This document shows, one piece after another, positions 1 through 11,265 of a stretch of 64,000 bases of DNA (its first letter is position 1; the number at the start of each line of letters is the position of its first letter). The translations under genes were made by a program, and so were the position numbers. This stretch comes from Glandiceps talaboti (Eukaryota > Hemichordata > Enteropneusta > Spengelidae). Location: positions 430,001 to 494,000 of the forward strand of contig NC_135555.1 of assembly GCF_964340395.1 (NCBI RefSeq), written 5' to 3'. Under the pieces are notes generated by a model. That model saw nothing but the letters and a program-made list of their open reading frames with translations. It was not told the DNA's origin and made no database searches.

Positions 1-2629
1 CAATCAATTTACATGGAGTCACTTTTCAGATGACTCATATTTTATACTTATCCTAGAATATATGGCAAAGCATCTTATTAGTATTTCTCAGTGAATATGT
101 GGTATGGACTAAAATTATACAGTGTTATCTTGACAAACAAGATGACATACTTTCAAGTGATTACTAATTTATATGTGGCATATTCTTCTTATCCACTCAA
201 CTGCATCATGGTTGATTAAACATGCTGAACATGGATATAAAGATGGATTTTTCATGTAGAACCCAAATGGCAAGCCAGAACAGTAGTTCCAAATACCCCA
301 ACTGGAATCCAACCATATACCATCATGAGTAAAATTATGCTTTAATAGTAAAACGAAAGAATCTGTGACATTTTTGACAATTTTTTGTCATGTGTTTGCA
401 ATTCTTGTTTATTTATAATTAAAGTCACAAGTGGGCCACTTGTTAAGTTTTATCATTGACATTGCTTATTAGGAAAGATATTTTATGCTTTGATGAGTTT
501 CACAGCATAATTTTGAAATTCACATACACTATGGTTTTGCATTCGCAATTAATATTGGTTTTCTGAAATCACCGTTTAATTAGCAATTTGATATCTGTGA
601 AATTCCTAAAAATCAGAATCATTAATGAATTAATTGTAAAAATAACATTTATATTATTTTTACCATATACAGAATCATGCAAATAACTAGCAAATCCAAC
701 TATTTTACATAAATTTTATAAAGTGAATTGAATTTCTATATAATGGGATTTTAAATGATTAGTGCCTGTAGTATTTGAATACTGGTTATCGCAACTAAAA
801 ATCTTTTACAAATCATCACCTTGTAAAACTTTTATGCAACTTCGTGTGATTTAAAGTACAGTCAAATTTTCATATAAGTAATTTATGATAATTGCTGAAC
901 AGGCAATATTTCTTAACTTGGTCAATTAACTTAGGGGTAATTTTCCCACTTATTAGTGATGGCTGTATCTATTCACATTAATAATGATAGCATATTTAAT
1001 ACAAAGGCACTAAGAATTAGAGCAACTAGTCATTTGTAAAAGCCAAATGCACATACATTTTGAATGCATGAAAAATTTACTTTAAAAGTGTTTTAAAAAT
1101 ATATCAATGCAGTAATTGAAATTTTTGTCAGTTGCAAACTGAATTTATATTTTCCATGTTTGACTTGAACTGTTATCTAGTTTTAAGATTGCTGTCTCTT
1201 ATGGTAATGTGGATGGGTGAATAAATTTGAGAAACATGTGAAAGCTAAAAATCTACACCTGTCCAAATTAAGAGGTACATGTTAAAATATTGCACCTGAA
1301 AATATGGGAGGGAATTCAAAGGTGTTTTGCCATTAGAGACATGTCTGTGTGGCTACTCGATCTTGAATATCATTATCACTGAGTCAGATAGTAAACATGA
1401 TGAGATGCATGTACTCTTAGATTAAATTATTGTACCTTTGTGACAACTACGCACACATATTGTAAACAGTGGTGAATAGACGTGATCATGCATACAAGTA
1501 GAAAACTTCTTGGACACATGAATAAGATTAATGTATACAATGTGGGATTCACACAACTATGCCCCAGGCTAATGCAAATGTGCACTGAAATATTTTCTGG
1601 AGTTATTTCATTTTGGCAGTACACTTGTATTACCTTGAATTTTGGTCAGAGGTCTGTTATATCTCTGTTACCATCAGAATGGATCGACCTCTACAATTTA
1701 CATCTTTCTTATATTTATATCGATGGTTAATGATTAATCCCTCTCTTATGTTGGATCCATAATTTACCGTCTTGTAATATTAAAATAATCTAATATCTTT
1801 GTAAAGGAAGCCATTTTCTGCCACTCTTAATTATTTTCTAGTAATAGCATGTCTCAGCAAATATTTTGACCCGCATATCGAAGGATAGTGAGTAAATGAA
1901 GGGAATGATTCCAGAATAATTGCGTCAGTGTTCCATAGTTAGAGATTTATTGAGTTTAAACATCTCACATAATGTACACGTGTACCTGCATCTTGTGCTA
2001 CAGCAACAAATTTAGTACATTTTGGTAGACCAGACCAGATAGATAGTCTGATGGTTGATGTGATTTTTGTTTCCGACAAATCACAAATTTGTATATGAAT
2101 GTAAAATTCTTTTTTTTTGTACTTCACTGTGGATATAGTTGTACACAATCATATTGTTAAAATTTAAAATGATAATTCTACAAATTTATCAATTATGTGA
2201 ATAAGTCATAAATGACTATAAGATATAAATTGAATCTCACAATAAATGCTACACTTACTGTGCATTTCTACTTGAAGATTTAGATCTGTTTTCACTCTTG
2301 ATGGTGCTTCAAATAGAACTTTATCTACCTATTTCACTTTCAAATTTTCATGTTTTATATTTACACTCTGTTTGTTTTGAACCTGGAAGTAATTTGTTAT
2401 TTTCTGACAAATAAAGATTATTATATACTCCCCATGTTGGTGTTCCCTTTTTTTCAACAGTACAAATAAGATATTTCACTGCCTTGGTATTTATAAAAAT
2501 AGTTGTTATCATTCTCGGTACCATCTTTGAATAATATGATAATACTTTCTTGACATCATTTACTATGTGAGTAAATCAAATGTTTTTGACATGCCATTTC
2601 TGAAGTTTTCATTGCTTTTTTACTTGCAG
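1..2629. other. AT-rich intergenic or intronic DNA, no gene supported
   Basis: Low-GC sequence without a convincing coding exon on either strand, apart from one weak minus-strand candidate around 1995-2135. If the BRCT-like exon at 2630 is real, this stretch would be its upstream intron. Confidence 0.5.
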
Positions 2630-2703
2630 GAAAAGTATATGTTGTTAAAGCATCATGGCTTGAAAACCTACAAACTCCAACTTTAATCACACATGATTAT
2701 TGA
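2630..2703 (+). CDS. Candidate terminal exon of an unidentified gene, BRCT-like C-terminus
   Basis: A long pyrimidine-rich acceptor ending in tacttgcag (to 2629) is followed by 74 nt: two bases completing a codon, then an open frame of 23 codons ending in TGA at 2701-2703. The peptide begins KVYVVKASWLENL and ends LITHDY. The pattern hydrophobic-V-V-K-x-S-W-L followed ~12 residues later by L-x-x-x-D-Y resembles the last strand/helix of a BRCT domain, as at the end of DNA ligase IV or BARD1-type proteins. No earlier exons could be identified between 1 and 2600, so the gene would mostly lie left of the window. The call rests on one short exon and may be wrong. Confidence 0.35.
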
Positions 2704-2754
2704 TAGGTGGAAATTGAAGACAAATGAAAGAAGTCCTCACTGTAATATTGTTTT

Positions 2755-2830
2755 TGTTTACTCAATTCAATTCATTGACAATAACTTTATTTATCTCAAG
2801 TGGGCAATTAAGTTTGGTGGACATAACATC
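2755..2830 (-). mobile_element. LINE 3' tail fragment
   Basis: Read on the minus strand, this contains AATAAAGTTATTGTCAATG followed by TGAATTGAATTGAG. An AATAAA-like signal followed by a short (TTGAA)-type microsatellite tail is typical of 5'-truncated CR1/L2-like LINE copies, and the same tail ends the larger LINE near 56.83 kb. Only the extreme 3' end is recognisable. Confidence 0.45.
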
Positions 2831-3295
2831 ATCTACACATCAAGAAAAAGACAATAGTTTAAAAGCAAGGTCAGTAGATTATATATGATTTGTATTAGAA
2901 ACCACTGCAATTGCAAATACACAACTGTGTATGAACATCTGTGTTTGCACAAATATGCCTAATTATAATGCACTGACCCTAGATATGAATGGATGGCCAC
3001 AAGTACATTATTATTAATGGAGAAGAATATTCAAAACACTCTGGTATATTTGCATATATATATATTAACCATTGAAACATAAGTGAAAACTGGATGGTCC
3101 CACTTAAACTTAATTCAAAGGGTTTCGAAAAGTTCTACCTTAAATTTCGCCCTGCTAAGAGCACATCATTAGGTCAGTAAAATTATATTATATTACCCAT
3201 ATGATTTATTGTGGTAGTAAATGCACAGCTACTTTCTCTACATAGCAGAACATCAAATGAAATACAAATTGCTATGAAATGAGTATTAATTTTAA
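2831..3295. other. Intergenic spacer, nothing recognised
   Basis: AT-rich sequence between the LINE tail and the large minisatellite. It has a short (TA) run at about 3054-3064 and no open frame with coding character. Confidence 0.5.
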
Positions 3296-5690
3296 TCCAG
3301 GTGTGTTTTCTATATATCAGCATCATGCATTATGAGAAGTGAGATACTACAAAATGTACACAGGTGTGTTTTCTGTATATCAGTATTATGCATTATGAGA
3401 AGTGAGATACTACAAAATGTACACAGGTGTGTTTTCTATATATCAGCATTATGCATTATGAGAAGTGAGATACTACAAAATGTACACAGGTGTGTTTTCT
3501 ATATATCAGTATTATGAGAAGTGAGATACTACAAAATGTACACAGGTGTGTTTTCTGTATATCAGCATTATGCATTATGAGAAGTGAGATACTACAAAAT
3601 GTACACAGGTGTGTTTTCTATATATCAGCATTATATGCATTATGAGAAGTGAGATACTACAAAATGTACACAGGTGTGTTTTCTATATATCAGCATTATG
3701 CATTATGAGAAGTGAGATACTACAAAATGTACACAGGTGTGTTTTCTATATATCAGCATTATGCATTATGAGAAGTGAGATACTACAAAATGTACACAGG
3801 TGTGTTTTCTGTATATCAGCATTATGAGAAGTGAGATACTACAAAATGTACACAGGTGTGTTTTCTATATATCAGCATTATGAGAAGTGAGATACTACAA
3901 AATGTACACAGGTGTGTTTTCTATATATCAGTATTATGCATTATGAGAAGTGAGATACTACAAAATGTACACAGGTGTGTTTTCTATATATCAGTATTAT
4001 GCATTATGAGAAGTGAGATACTACAAAATGTACACAGGTGTGTTTTCTATATATCAGTATTATGCATTATGAGAAGTGAGATACTACAAAATGTACACAG
4101 GTGTGTTTTCTATATATCAGCATTATGCATTATGAGAAGTGAGATACTACAAAATGTACACAGGTGTGTTTTCTATATATCAGCATTATGCATTATGAGA
4201 AGTGAGATACTACAAAATGTACACAGGTGTGTTTTCTATATATCAGTATTATGAGAAGTGAGATACTACAAAATGTACACAGGTGTATTTTCTATATATC
4301 AGTATTATGAGAAGTGAGATACTACAAAATGTACACAGGTGTGTTTTCTATATATCAGTATTATGAGAAGTGAGATACTACAAAATGTACACAGGTGTGT
4401 TTTCTATATATCAGTATTATGAGAAGTGAGATACTACAAAATGTACACAGGTGTGTTTTCTATATATCAGTATTATGAGAAGTGAGATACTACAAAATGT
4501 ACACAGGTGTGTTTTCTATATATCAGTATTATGAGAAGTGAGATACTACAAAATGTACACAGGTGTGTTTTCTATATATCAGTATTATGAGAAATGAGAT
4601 ACTACAAAATGTACACAGGTGTGTTTTCTATATATCAGTATTATGAGAAGTGAGATACTACAAAATGTACACAGGTGTGTTTTCTATATATCAGCATTAT
4701 GCATTATGAGAAGTGAGATACTACAAAATGTACACAGGTGTGTTTTCTATATATCAGTATTATGCATTATGAGAAGTGAGATACTACAAAATGTACACAG
4801 GTGTGTTTTCTATATATCAGTATTATGCATTATGAGAAGTGAGATACTACAAAATGTACACAGGTGTGTTTTCTATATATCAGCATTATGCATTATGAGA
4901 AGTGAGATACTACAAAATGTACACAGGTGTGTTTTCTATATATCAGCATTATGAGAAGTGAGATACTACAAAATGTACACAGGTGTGTTTTCTATATATC
5001 AGCATTATGAGAAGTGAGATACTACAAAATGTACACAGGTGTGTTTTCTGTATATCAGCATTATGAGAAGTGAGATACTACAAAATGTACACAGGTGTGT
5101 TTTCTATATATCAGTATTATGAGAAGTGAGATACTACAAAATGTACACAGGTGTGTTTTCTATATATCAGTATTATGCATTATGAGAAGTGAGATACTAC
5201 AAAATGTACACAGGTGTGTTTCTGTATAATCAACATTATGCATTATGAGAAGTGAGATACTACAAAATGTACACAGGTGTGTTTTCTATATATCAGCATT
5301 ATGCATTATGAGAAGTGAGATATTACTACAAAATATACACAGGTGTGTTTTCTATATATCAGCATTATGAGAAGTGAGATACTACAAAATGTACACAGGT
5401 GTGTTTTCTATATATCAGCATTATGCATTATGAGAAGTGAGATACTACAAAATGTACACAGGTGTGTTTTCTATATATCAGCATTATGAGAAGTGAGATA
5501 CTACAAAATGTACACAGGTGTGTTTTCTATATATCAGCATTATGAGAAGTGAGATACTACAAAATGTACACAGGTGTGTTTTCTGTATAATCAACATTAT
5601 GCATTATGAGAAGTGAGATACTACAAAATGTACACAGGTGTGTTTTCTGTATAATCAACATTATGCATTATGAGAAGTAGTGAGATGTAA
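3296..5690. repeat. 2.4-kb minisatellite, 63-bp and 56-bp units
   Basis: About 40 tandem units, each containing aggtgtgttttctatata, then tcagYattatg and gagatactacaaaatgtacac. Two unit lengths occur: 63 bp with a duplicated heptamer (CATTATG twice) and 56 bp with a single copy. Long and short forms occur in runs; seven or more short units fall between about 4240 and 4680. Units are nearly identical in the middle and degenerate at the right end. Because 63 is a multiple of 3, long open frames arise by chance along the array. No splice or start context supports coding. Confidence 0.95.
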
Positions 5691-5830
5691 AAATGAGAAT
5701 TTGAAGTACACACAAGTGCTTTCTATTATATCAAATGTATTTTTGAGAAGTAGTGCGATACTACAAAATAAGAATTTAAAGGTTGCACACAGGTGTGTTT
5801 TTCTACCTATCAACCATTATCTACAGTACA
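5690..5830. repeat. Degenerate right flank of the 63-bp minisatellite
   Basis: Two diverged, longer relatives of the unit (~75-80 bp) with gagaagtagtgagat, an extra aaaataagaatttaaaggtt segment and acacaggtgtgtt. They appear to be an older, longer version of the unit from which the homogenised array was trimmed. Confidence 0.6.
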
Positions 5831-5871
5831 CAACAGGGTATGCATTGTCCTACATAATCCCCTGACATTAG

Positions 5872-5947
5872 GTTTTTGTCATGAAAGAAATTGAAACAGC
5901 TGCTTCTCACATACAACTAATCTTGCGGGAACATTTAGTCACAAAAG
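5872..5947 (+). CDS. Candidate orphan coding exon
   Basis: A 76-nt open segment flanked by an AG acceptor (gacattag) and a good donor (AAAAG|GTGAGT). It reads VFVMKEIETAASHIQLILR followed by EHLVTKG. The amphipathic helical look is protein-like, but the polypyrimidine tract is weak. I recognise no family and found no partner exon nearby. Confidence 0.2.
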
Positions 5948-8640
5948 GTGAGTGTCTCGAGACCTACAAGTTGTAATTGATATTATACAAGTGTAATTAG
6001 CAGCATTGTTTATAAAATCTCATCTCTGTGGTGTACATGACTTGAAATGCAGGTTGGCTAAATACGACTGACTGGCACTAAACAAAAGTTCATTATGTTC
6101 AAATGATATACCAATAAGCAATCCTAACATTTGTTCTGTATGCATGGGTGTATGTCTACATGATTAGTGCATCTCTGTAAATTTGAATAATTTCATTAAA
6201 AAAACCATATACCTGTTCCACTACATACGTAGATTGATCTAACAAAGTCCTTTCAGATTTCATACAATCTGGCACACCTTTTTGCCAATTGAGGGGTATA
6301 TCATGTACTATAGCCAAGAATTTTGCCTTTCAGCAATTAGTATGTGTAGGAACAAAAAACTCAAGATTACCCTCACGGAAGGCATTCAGTTTAAATCTGG
6401 AGTTCACTGTATCACAAAAAGAAAGAATCTTTTATATATAATAAAATGATAATAAAACACAATTACATTGATTGTATACTTTTTATCAATTATTGCAAAC
6501 CTTCCATATATTATTTTGTTTTTTCAAAATTTGTACCATATAAATCAACATTCTATGGTAGTGTGTGTAGCGTAATAAAGATTGAACTATTAAACTATTG
6601 AATTAAAACTGACTCCAGTGCAGGCCATGGCAATGAAATACACTGCAGTTCAGCTTACAACTGACTCCAGTGCAGGGCATCAATGTGTTAGCTGTATAAC
6701 AATACAGGTTAGTTACTGGCCCCAGTACAGGCCATCAATGTATTTAATAGCTGTATAGCAATACAGGTTACGACTAACTCCAGTGCAGGTGATGGCAATG
6801 AAGACGTTCTTGAAATATGGTGGTTTAATTCATTTGACAAAAGTGTGTAAAATGATGACAATGAAACTATGTACACTGAATGATGGACATACATTGATTT
6901 AGGGGATATGACAATGAAACTACACTGAATGATGGACATACAGTAATTGACACAGATTTAGGCTTCCATATGATTGAGATGAGTCAGTGTTAAAAGAAAC
7001 AATCTTTTCTTTTATGAAATTATAGAAATTTAATTGTGCCTTCTAGCTGTAACCCATTGCGGATATTATATCTTGGCCTTGATATGGTTTCCTAGCAACA
7101 TGTTAAACTGCATTAAATGGACATCAGTTTCCATCATTTCAGTTGCAAATTTATTAATTGCAGAAATTCATACCAGGTCTATAGGTTTACTTTCATCTTC
7201 ATTAACCACTGTATCCATGGTAACCATTATAGATGAAAACTATCATTAGAGATTGCATCCTTCGATCCATACAAGGATGAACTGTTAATATCTACAAATA
7301 TTGTCCGTGTTTTAAATTACTGATGATATGACAATATCGTTTCCATGGTGACCATGACTAACAGCTATATTCTTGATTTGGAAAGATATAAATATCTTTC
7401 TGAAGAATACTTGTGTTGAATATTTCTGAAATTAATGCCTATTTTAAATGTTGTGACTGCACCATAAATTTGAAGGAAGACTTATCATAGTGCTGCAAAT
7501 AATTTCAGAATCTGAGATTGACATAAATGATAATAAGGCATGTATTACTAAAAGCTTTTTAGTATTTAACCCAGGCCCAGGTTTATGTAAGCTTTCTGTC
7601 AAATAAATGATAGTATCAAATCAGTGGTAAGTGCTAAAGTTAACATGGTTTTAGACTTGAGTTACACATGTATAGTCAAACACATTGTGTAATTCTAGCC
7701 AACCTTGACAGCTGTTTTACACTGAAGGGTGTAAGCAGTTAAGGACCTGTGAATATTCAGTGTACAACTTTTATACATTATGTTCTGCTGACTCCCATGA
7801 TGCAGTAGCCCATAGCAAAGATACTCTATAAAGGCACAAGATCAACTTAGTGCTGCTCTGAAATCGCAAGTACTTATAGGTGATGTAAAATCATGAAATG
7901 ACTCTCCAGAAGACATAGTTTATGAAAATGTCTATTTCCAGGAGTAGTGTTCCCCTTTAATTACTAAACTAACTGGACAGAAAAAAATTACTTTCAAATT
8001 GTCACAATTTTATTGTTTTAATTAACCTTGTCAGAATGTGGCTCTCTGAAAATATTGAGATATTAACACTTACATGTAAAATGGTGGCACATTCGTACAA
8101 CGGCTTTAATACCTAAAATCAAATGAAACATCTAAATTCAAGTATTAGAAACACACATCTACATGTACATTATTTGTTATTTCATTTGTCAGTCAAATTT
8201 GAATTTAATCTAAGTGTGTTTGCATGCAGTCACATTCCCAATTGAGTTAGGTCTGTTTTGCTGAATTCTTTTTTCTCATAAATTTTACTTTTCTCTTTTG
8301 GAATTAATATTGCATGACCATTATCTTGACAAGTCTTTCAGGCTGCCAACAAATCGAGTAAAACATTGTCACTGCCAAGTAATATACTGAAATGTCAAAC
8401 ACAAAGAATATTGCAAATTGCTTCTGTTTCAATTGACTCGGTAACACTAATAAGTGTCACACAAATGTATCCACACAAAAGACATCTGAAGGGAAATTTC
8501 ATTTCTAGATAGTACTACGATTACTTGTGGGTTGACAGAAAGAATAGATATATTTCCCATTGGTGATCATTCAGTATTGAAGGCCTGGGATGACATACAT
8601 ATTCTGTCTTCATGATTGTGCTATGCACTGAAACTCTGCC
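5948..8640. other. Intergenic region with minor imperfect repeats
   Basis: No convincing exon. It contains a poorly conserved ~60-bp repeat built on actccagtgcaggccat (about 6600-6800, four units) and a two-copy repeat around gacaatgaaactacactgaatgatgg (about 6850-6945). Confidence 0.5.
6600..6805. repeat. Imperfect ~60-bp tandem repeat, about 4 units
   Basis: Units share gactccagtgcaggccat and, in the later ones, agctgtatagcaatacaggtta. Divergence between units is high, so the array is old. Confidence 0.6.
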
Positions 8641-8649
8641 TACAATATT

Positions 8650-8935
8650 TCTCAACAATGGACCCTGGACAAATAGAAATATTGCATGATTTCTACACTG
8701 GACACTGGATAAATAGAAATATTGTTACAGTATCATTTTTACACTGGACCCTGTATAAATAGAAACATTAATGTATCATTTCTTCACTGGACCCTGGTAG
8801 ATAGAAATAATATATCATTTCTACACTGGACCCTGGATAAATAGAAATATTGTATCATTGCTACAATGGACCCTGGATAAATAGAAATATTGTATCATTT
8901 CTATACTAGATCATTCATAAATTGAAACATTGTAT
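8650..8935. repeat. ~41-bp minisatellite, about 7 degenerate units
   Basis: Units contain actggaccctggataaatag followed by aaatattgtatcatttcta. Spacing varies from 36 to 48 bp by small indels, indicating an aged array. Confidence 0.8.
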
Positions 8936-9454
8936 TATTTAAAGAAAACGTCTCTGCTTTTGACTTAAATTTGCCCATTGATGCTGACTAGCTGACCCAG
9001 CAGTGTTCTTCATGAGAAGTTTTAACAGGGCTTTGCACCTTGTATAACATTAATTTACACCCTGCTTCAATATTTTGAACCAGGATACAGATGGTGAAGC
9101 AAACTATTTTTATTGACACTATTCCCATTTCATTCCCTAAAAAGCTATTCACCTCAGTGCTCATTCTGTTTACATCTCATATTAAAATATTCAAGTTTCT
9201 ATATATTTTTCTTGTTCTGTGGTTACTCCAAAAATAGTGATTTCTTAAGATTATGTCCATTTATTGTTTATTGTCTCATCTATAAATAATTGATACAAAT
9301 ATATAATATAGTTGCTCTTTACTTTCTCCAATTTAATACAGAACAACACAAAATCCATAAATCTGATCTAGAAGTTGCTGTTTTGTACTTTGTGACTGTG
9401 AGTTGTATGCATGATTATACTGCATGTATATGTTAAAGATATTCATAGTATATA

Positions 9455-9850
9455 TCAGTCAATCATTCAATCAAATTTCTACAGCACTGATCTCCAGGGC
9501 AGTGTCCTGTTCAGTAGCAATGAATGGCCAAAGCACACTCTAGGCTTTGGTGAACAAATAAGTTTTCAGTTTTATTTTGAAACAATCCAGGCTGGAGGCT
9601 TGATGAATGTCAAGTGGGAAAGATTTCCATACTTAGGGAGCAACATGTGAGAATGAATGGCCTGCGTGGGTGATTTGTCCATATCAAATTTGTTGTTGTG
9701 AGCAGATTCTAAGTAGAACGTGACTGGCTGGAGAAGATCACAAATGTACATTGAGTTCAGCCATGGATCATGGAGAGCTTATCTTTTAATAGTAATAAAT
9801 TTATAATCAATCGTGAAAGAAACAGGTGACCAATGCAGATTGATAAGAAT
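9455..9850. repeat. Probable degenerate dispersed repeat
   Basis: The stretch has the wording of a widespread animal interspersed repeat: an opening with tctacagcactgatctccag, a middle resembling gagttccatagttggggagc, and an end resembling accaatgcagattgataaga. The 79-codon open frame at 9411-9650 shows no known domain and probably comes from this repeat. The assignment is from memory of the general pattern and uncertain. Confidence 0.3.
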
Positions 9851-10834
9851 TATTTAAAATATATTACAGAGATATATTCCAAGATCTTTAAACAAAAAAT
9901 AAAGTTGTGTTTTGTGTTTCATTTGTACAAAACAATCTCTAAATCCTTCCAGTGGAATCAGTTATCTTCCTTATCTTTCCATCACCTTTAACCACACATC
10001 TCTTTAAATGTCACTACCCAAGATGTTATGTTAGTGGGAAAATGTACTCTGGTTTGTGAAAATGCTATATCTTTCAGGTGCAAGTTAGATGAGTTTTAGT
10101 AGTTCACATTACATAAATTGAAACACCTGCAGGATGGCAATAGTTCACATAAAAACTGAATCACCTGCTTGTGGGTAGAATCAGGATTTGAATAAGAATT
10201 GTGGAGTCTTGTTGATGCAAGTAATTCATGTGTTGTGTTGCCATAGTATTACATCCCTTGATAGACGTTAATAATGAATGTCAAATAATTGTTATAAAAG
10301 CACTGAGACCAATATTGCCAGCTATCTAAACCAAAGTATGTTCTCTCTAATCTCATAAGTCACTTTATTCAATACATAATTTCAAAATGTTACAAAGTGA
10401 ATACATTTAATTTGAGTGAGTGCTTCTTGGAAGTGCTGACGGCAATTTTCTCTGCTTGGTTCCTTTCTGATCTTTTCTATACCATAAATTTGTGTTCTCT
10501 AGCATGCGTAGACAAATCAATTTTAATTCCACAAAATACATGTTGATAAATATCTTCCTGATATTACTTGTGATTTACGTGTAATATCTTTTATTTCTTA
10601 GATTCCGTAGTGTATTTATAATATTGTTAGTTAAGTGTACATCTACACTGTAATAGCTACAAGATGAAGATGTTACATAGATATATATTTGGGAAAGTGC
10701 AAAATGAGTACCATAAGTATGCAAATAGATCCGAAAATTATATTAGTAAGAAAATTGAAACCACATTTTTTTCTTAATTGTCCATAGACACTGGAGAACA
10801 TGTATAATTGGTCTAATATTTGGTTGAAATGTTG

Positions 10835-11265
10835 TAACGTACAATGTATATCCAAATACAGAATTATTGAGATGTTCTGTGTGTTTAAATCCAGAATTGT
10901 TGAGATGTTCTAATGTATGTCCAAATACAGAATTGCTGATAGTGATGTTGACAGAGATGTTCTAATGTATGTTCAAATACAGAATTGTTGAGATGTTCTA
11001 ACGTATGTCCAAATACAGAATTGTTGGTGTTCTACACATGTCCAAATACAGAGTTGCTGACATACATGTTGTTGACAGAGATGTTCTAATGTATGTTTAA
11101 ATACAGAATTGTTGAGATGTCTAATGTTTTATGTATGTTTAAAGACAAAATTATTGACAGATATTCTAACACGTCCAAACACAGAATTGTTGAGATATTC
11201 TAACACATGTCCAAATACAGAATTGTTGAGTTCTAATGCATGTCCAAATACAGAGTTGCTGAAAA
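10835..11265. repeat. ~36-bp minisatellite, about 11 units
   Basis: Units carry atgtccaaatacagaattgt then tgagatgttctaatgt. Some copies are expanded by tgctgacatacatgttgttg-like inserts, so the array is interrupted and moderately old. Confidence 0.85.

Noticed and set aside
3332-4954. Series of 60-130-codon plus-strand frames with MRSEILQNVHRC repeats
   Set aside because: They are by-products of the 63-bp minisatellite (multiple of three). They break wherever a 56-bp unit occurs and lack start or splice context.
3296-5690. CRISPR-like direct repeats
   Set aside because: Units are contiguous with no unique spacers, and the genome is eukaryotic.
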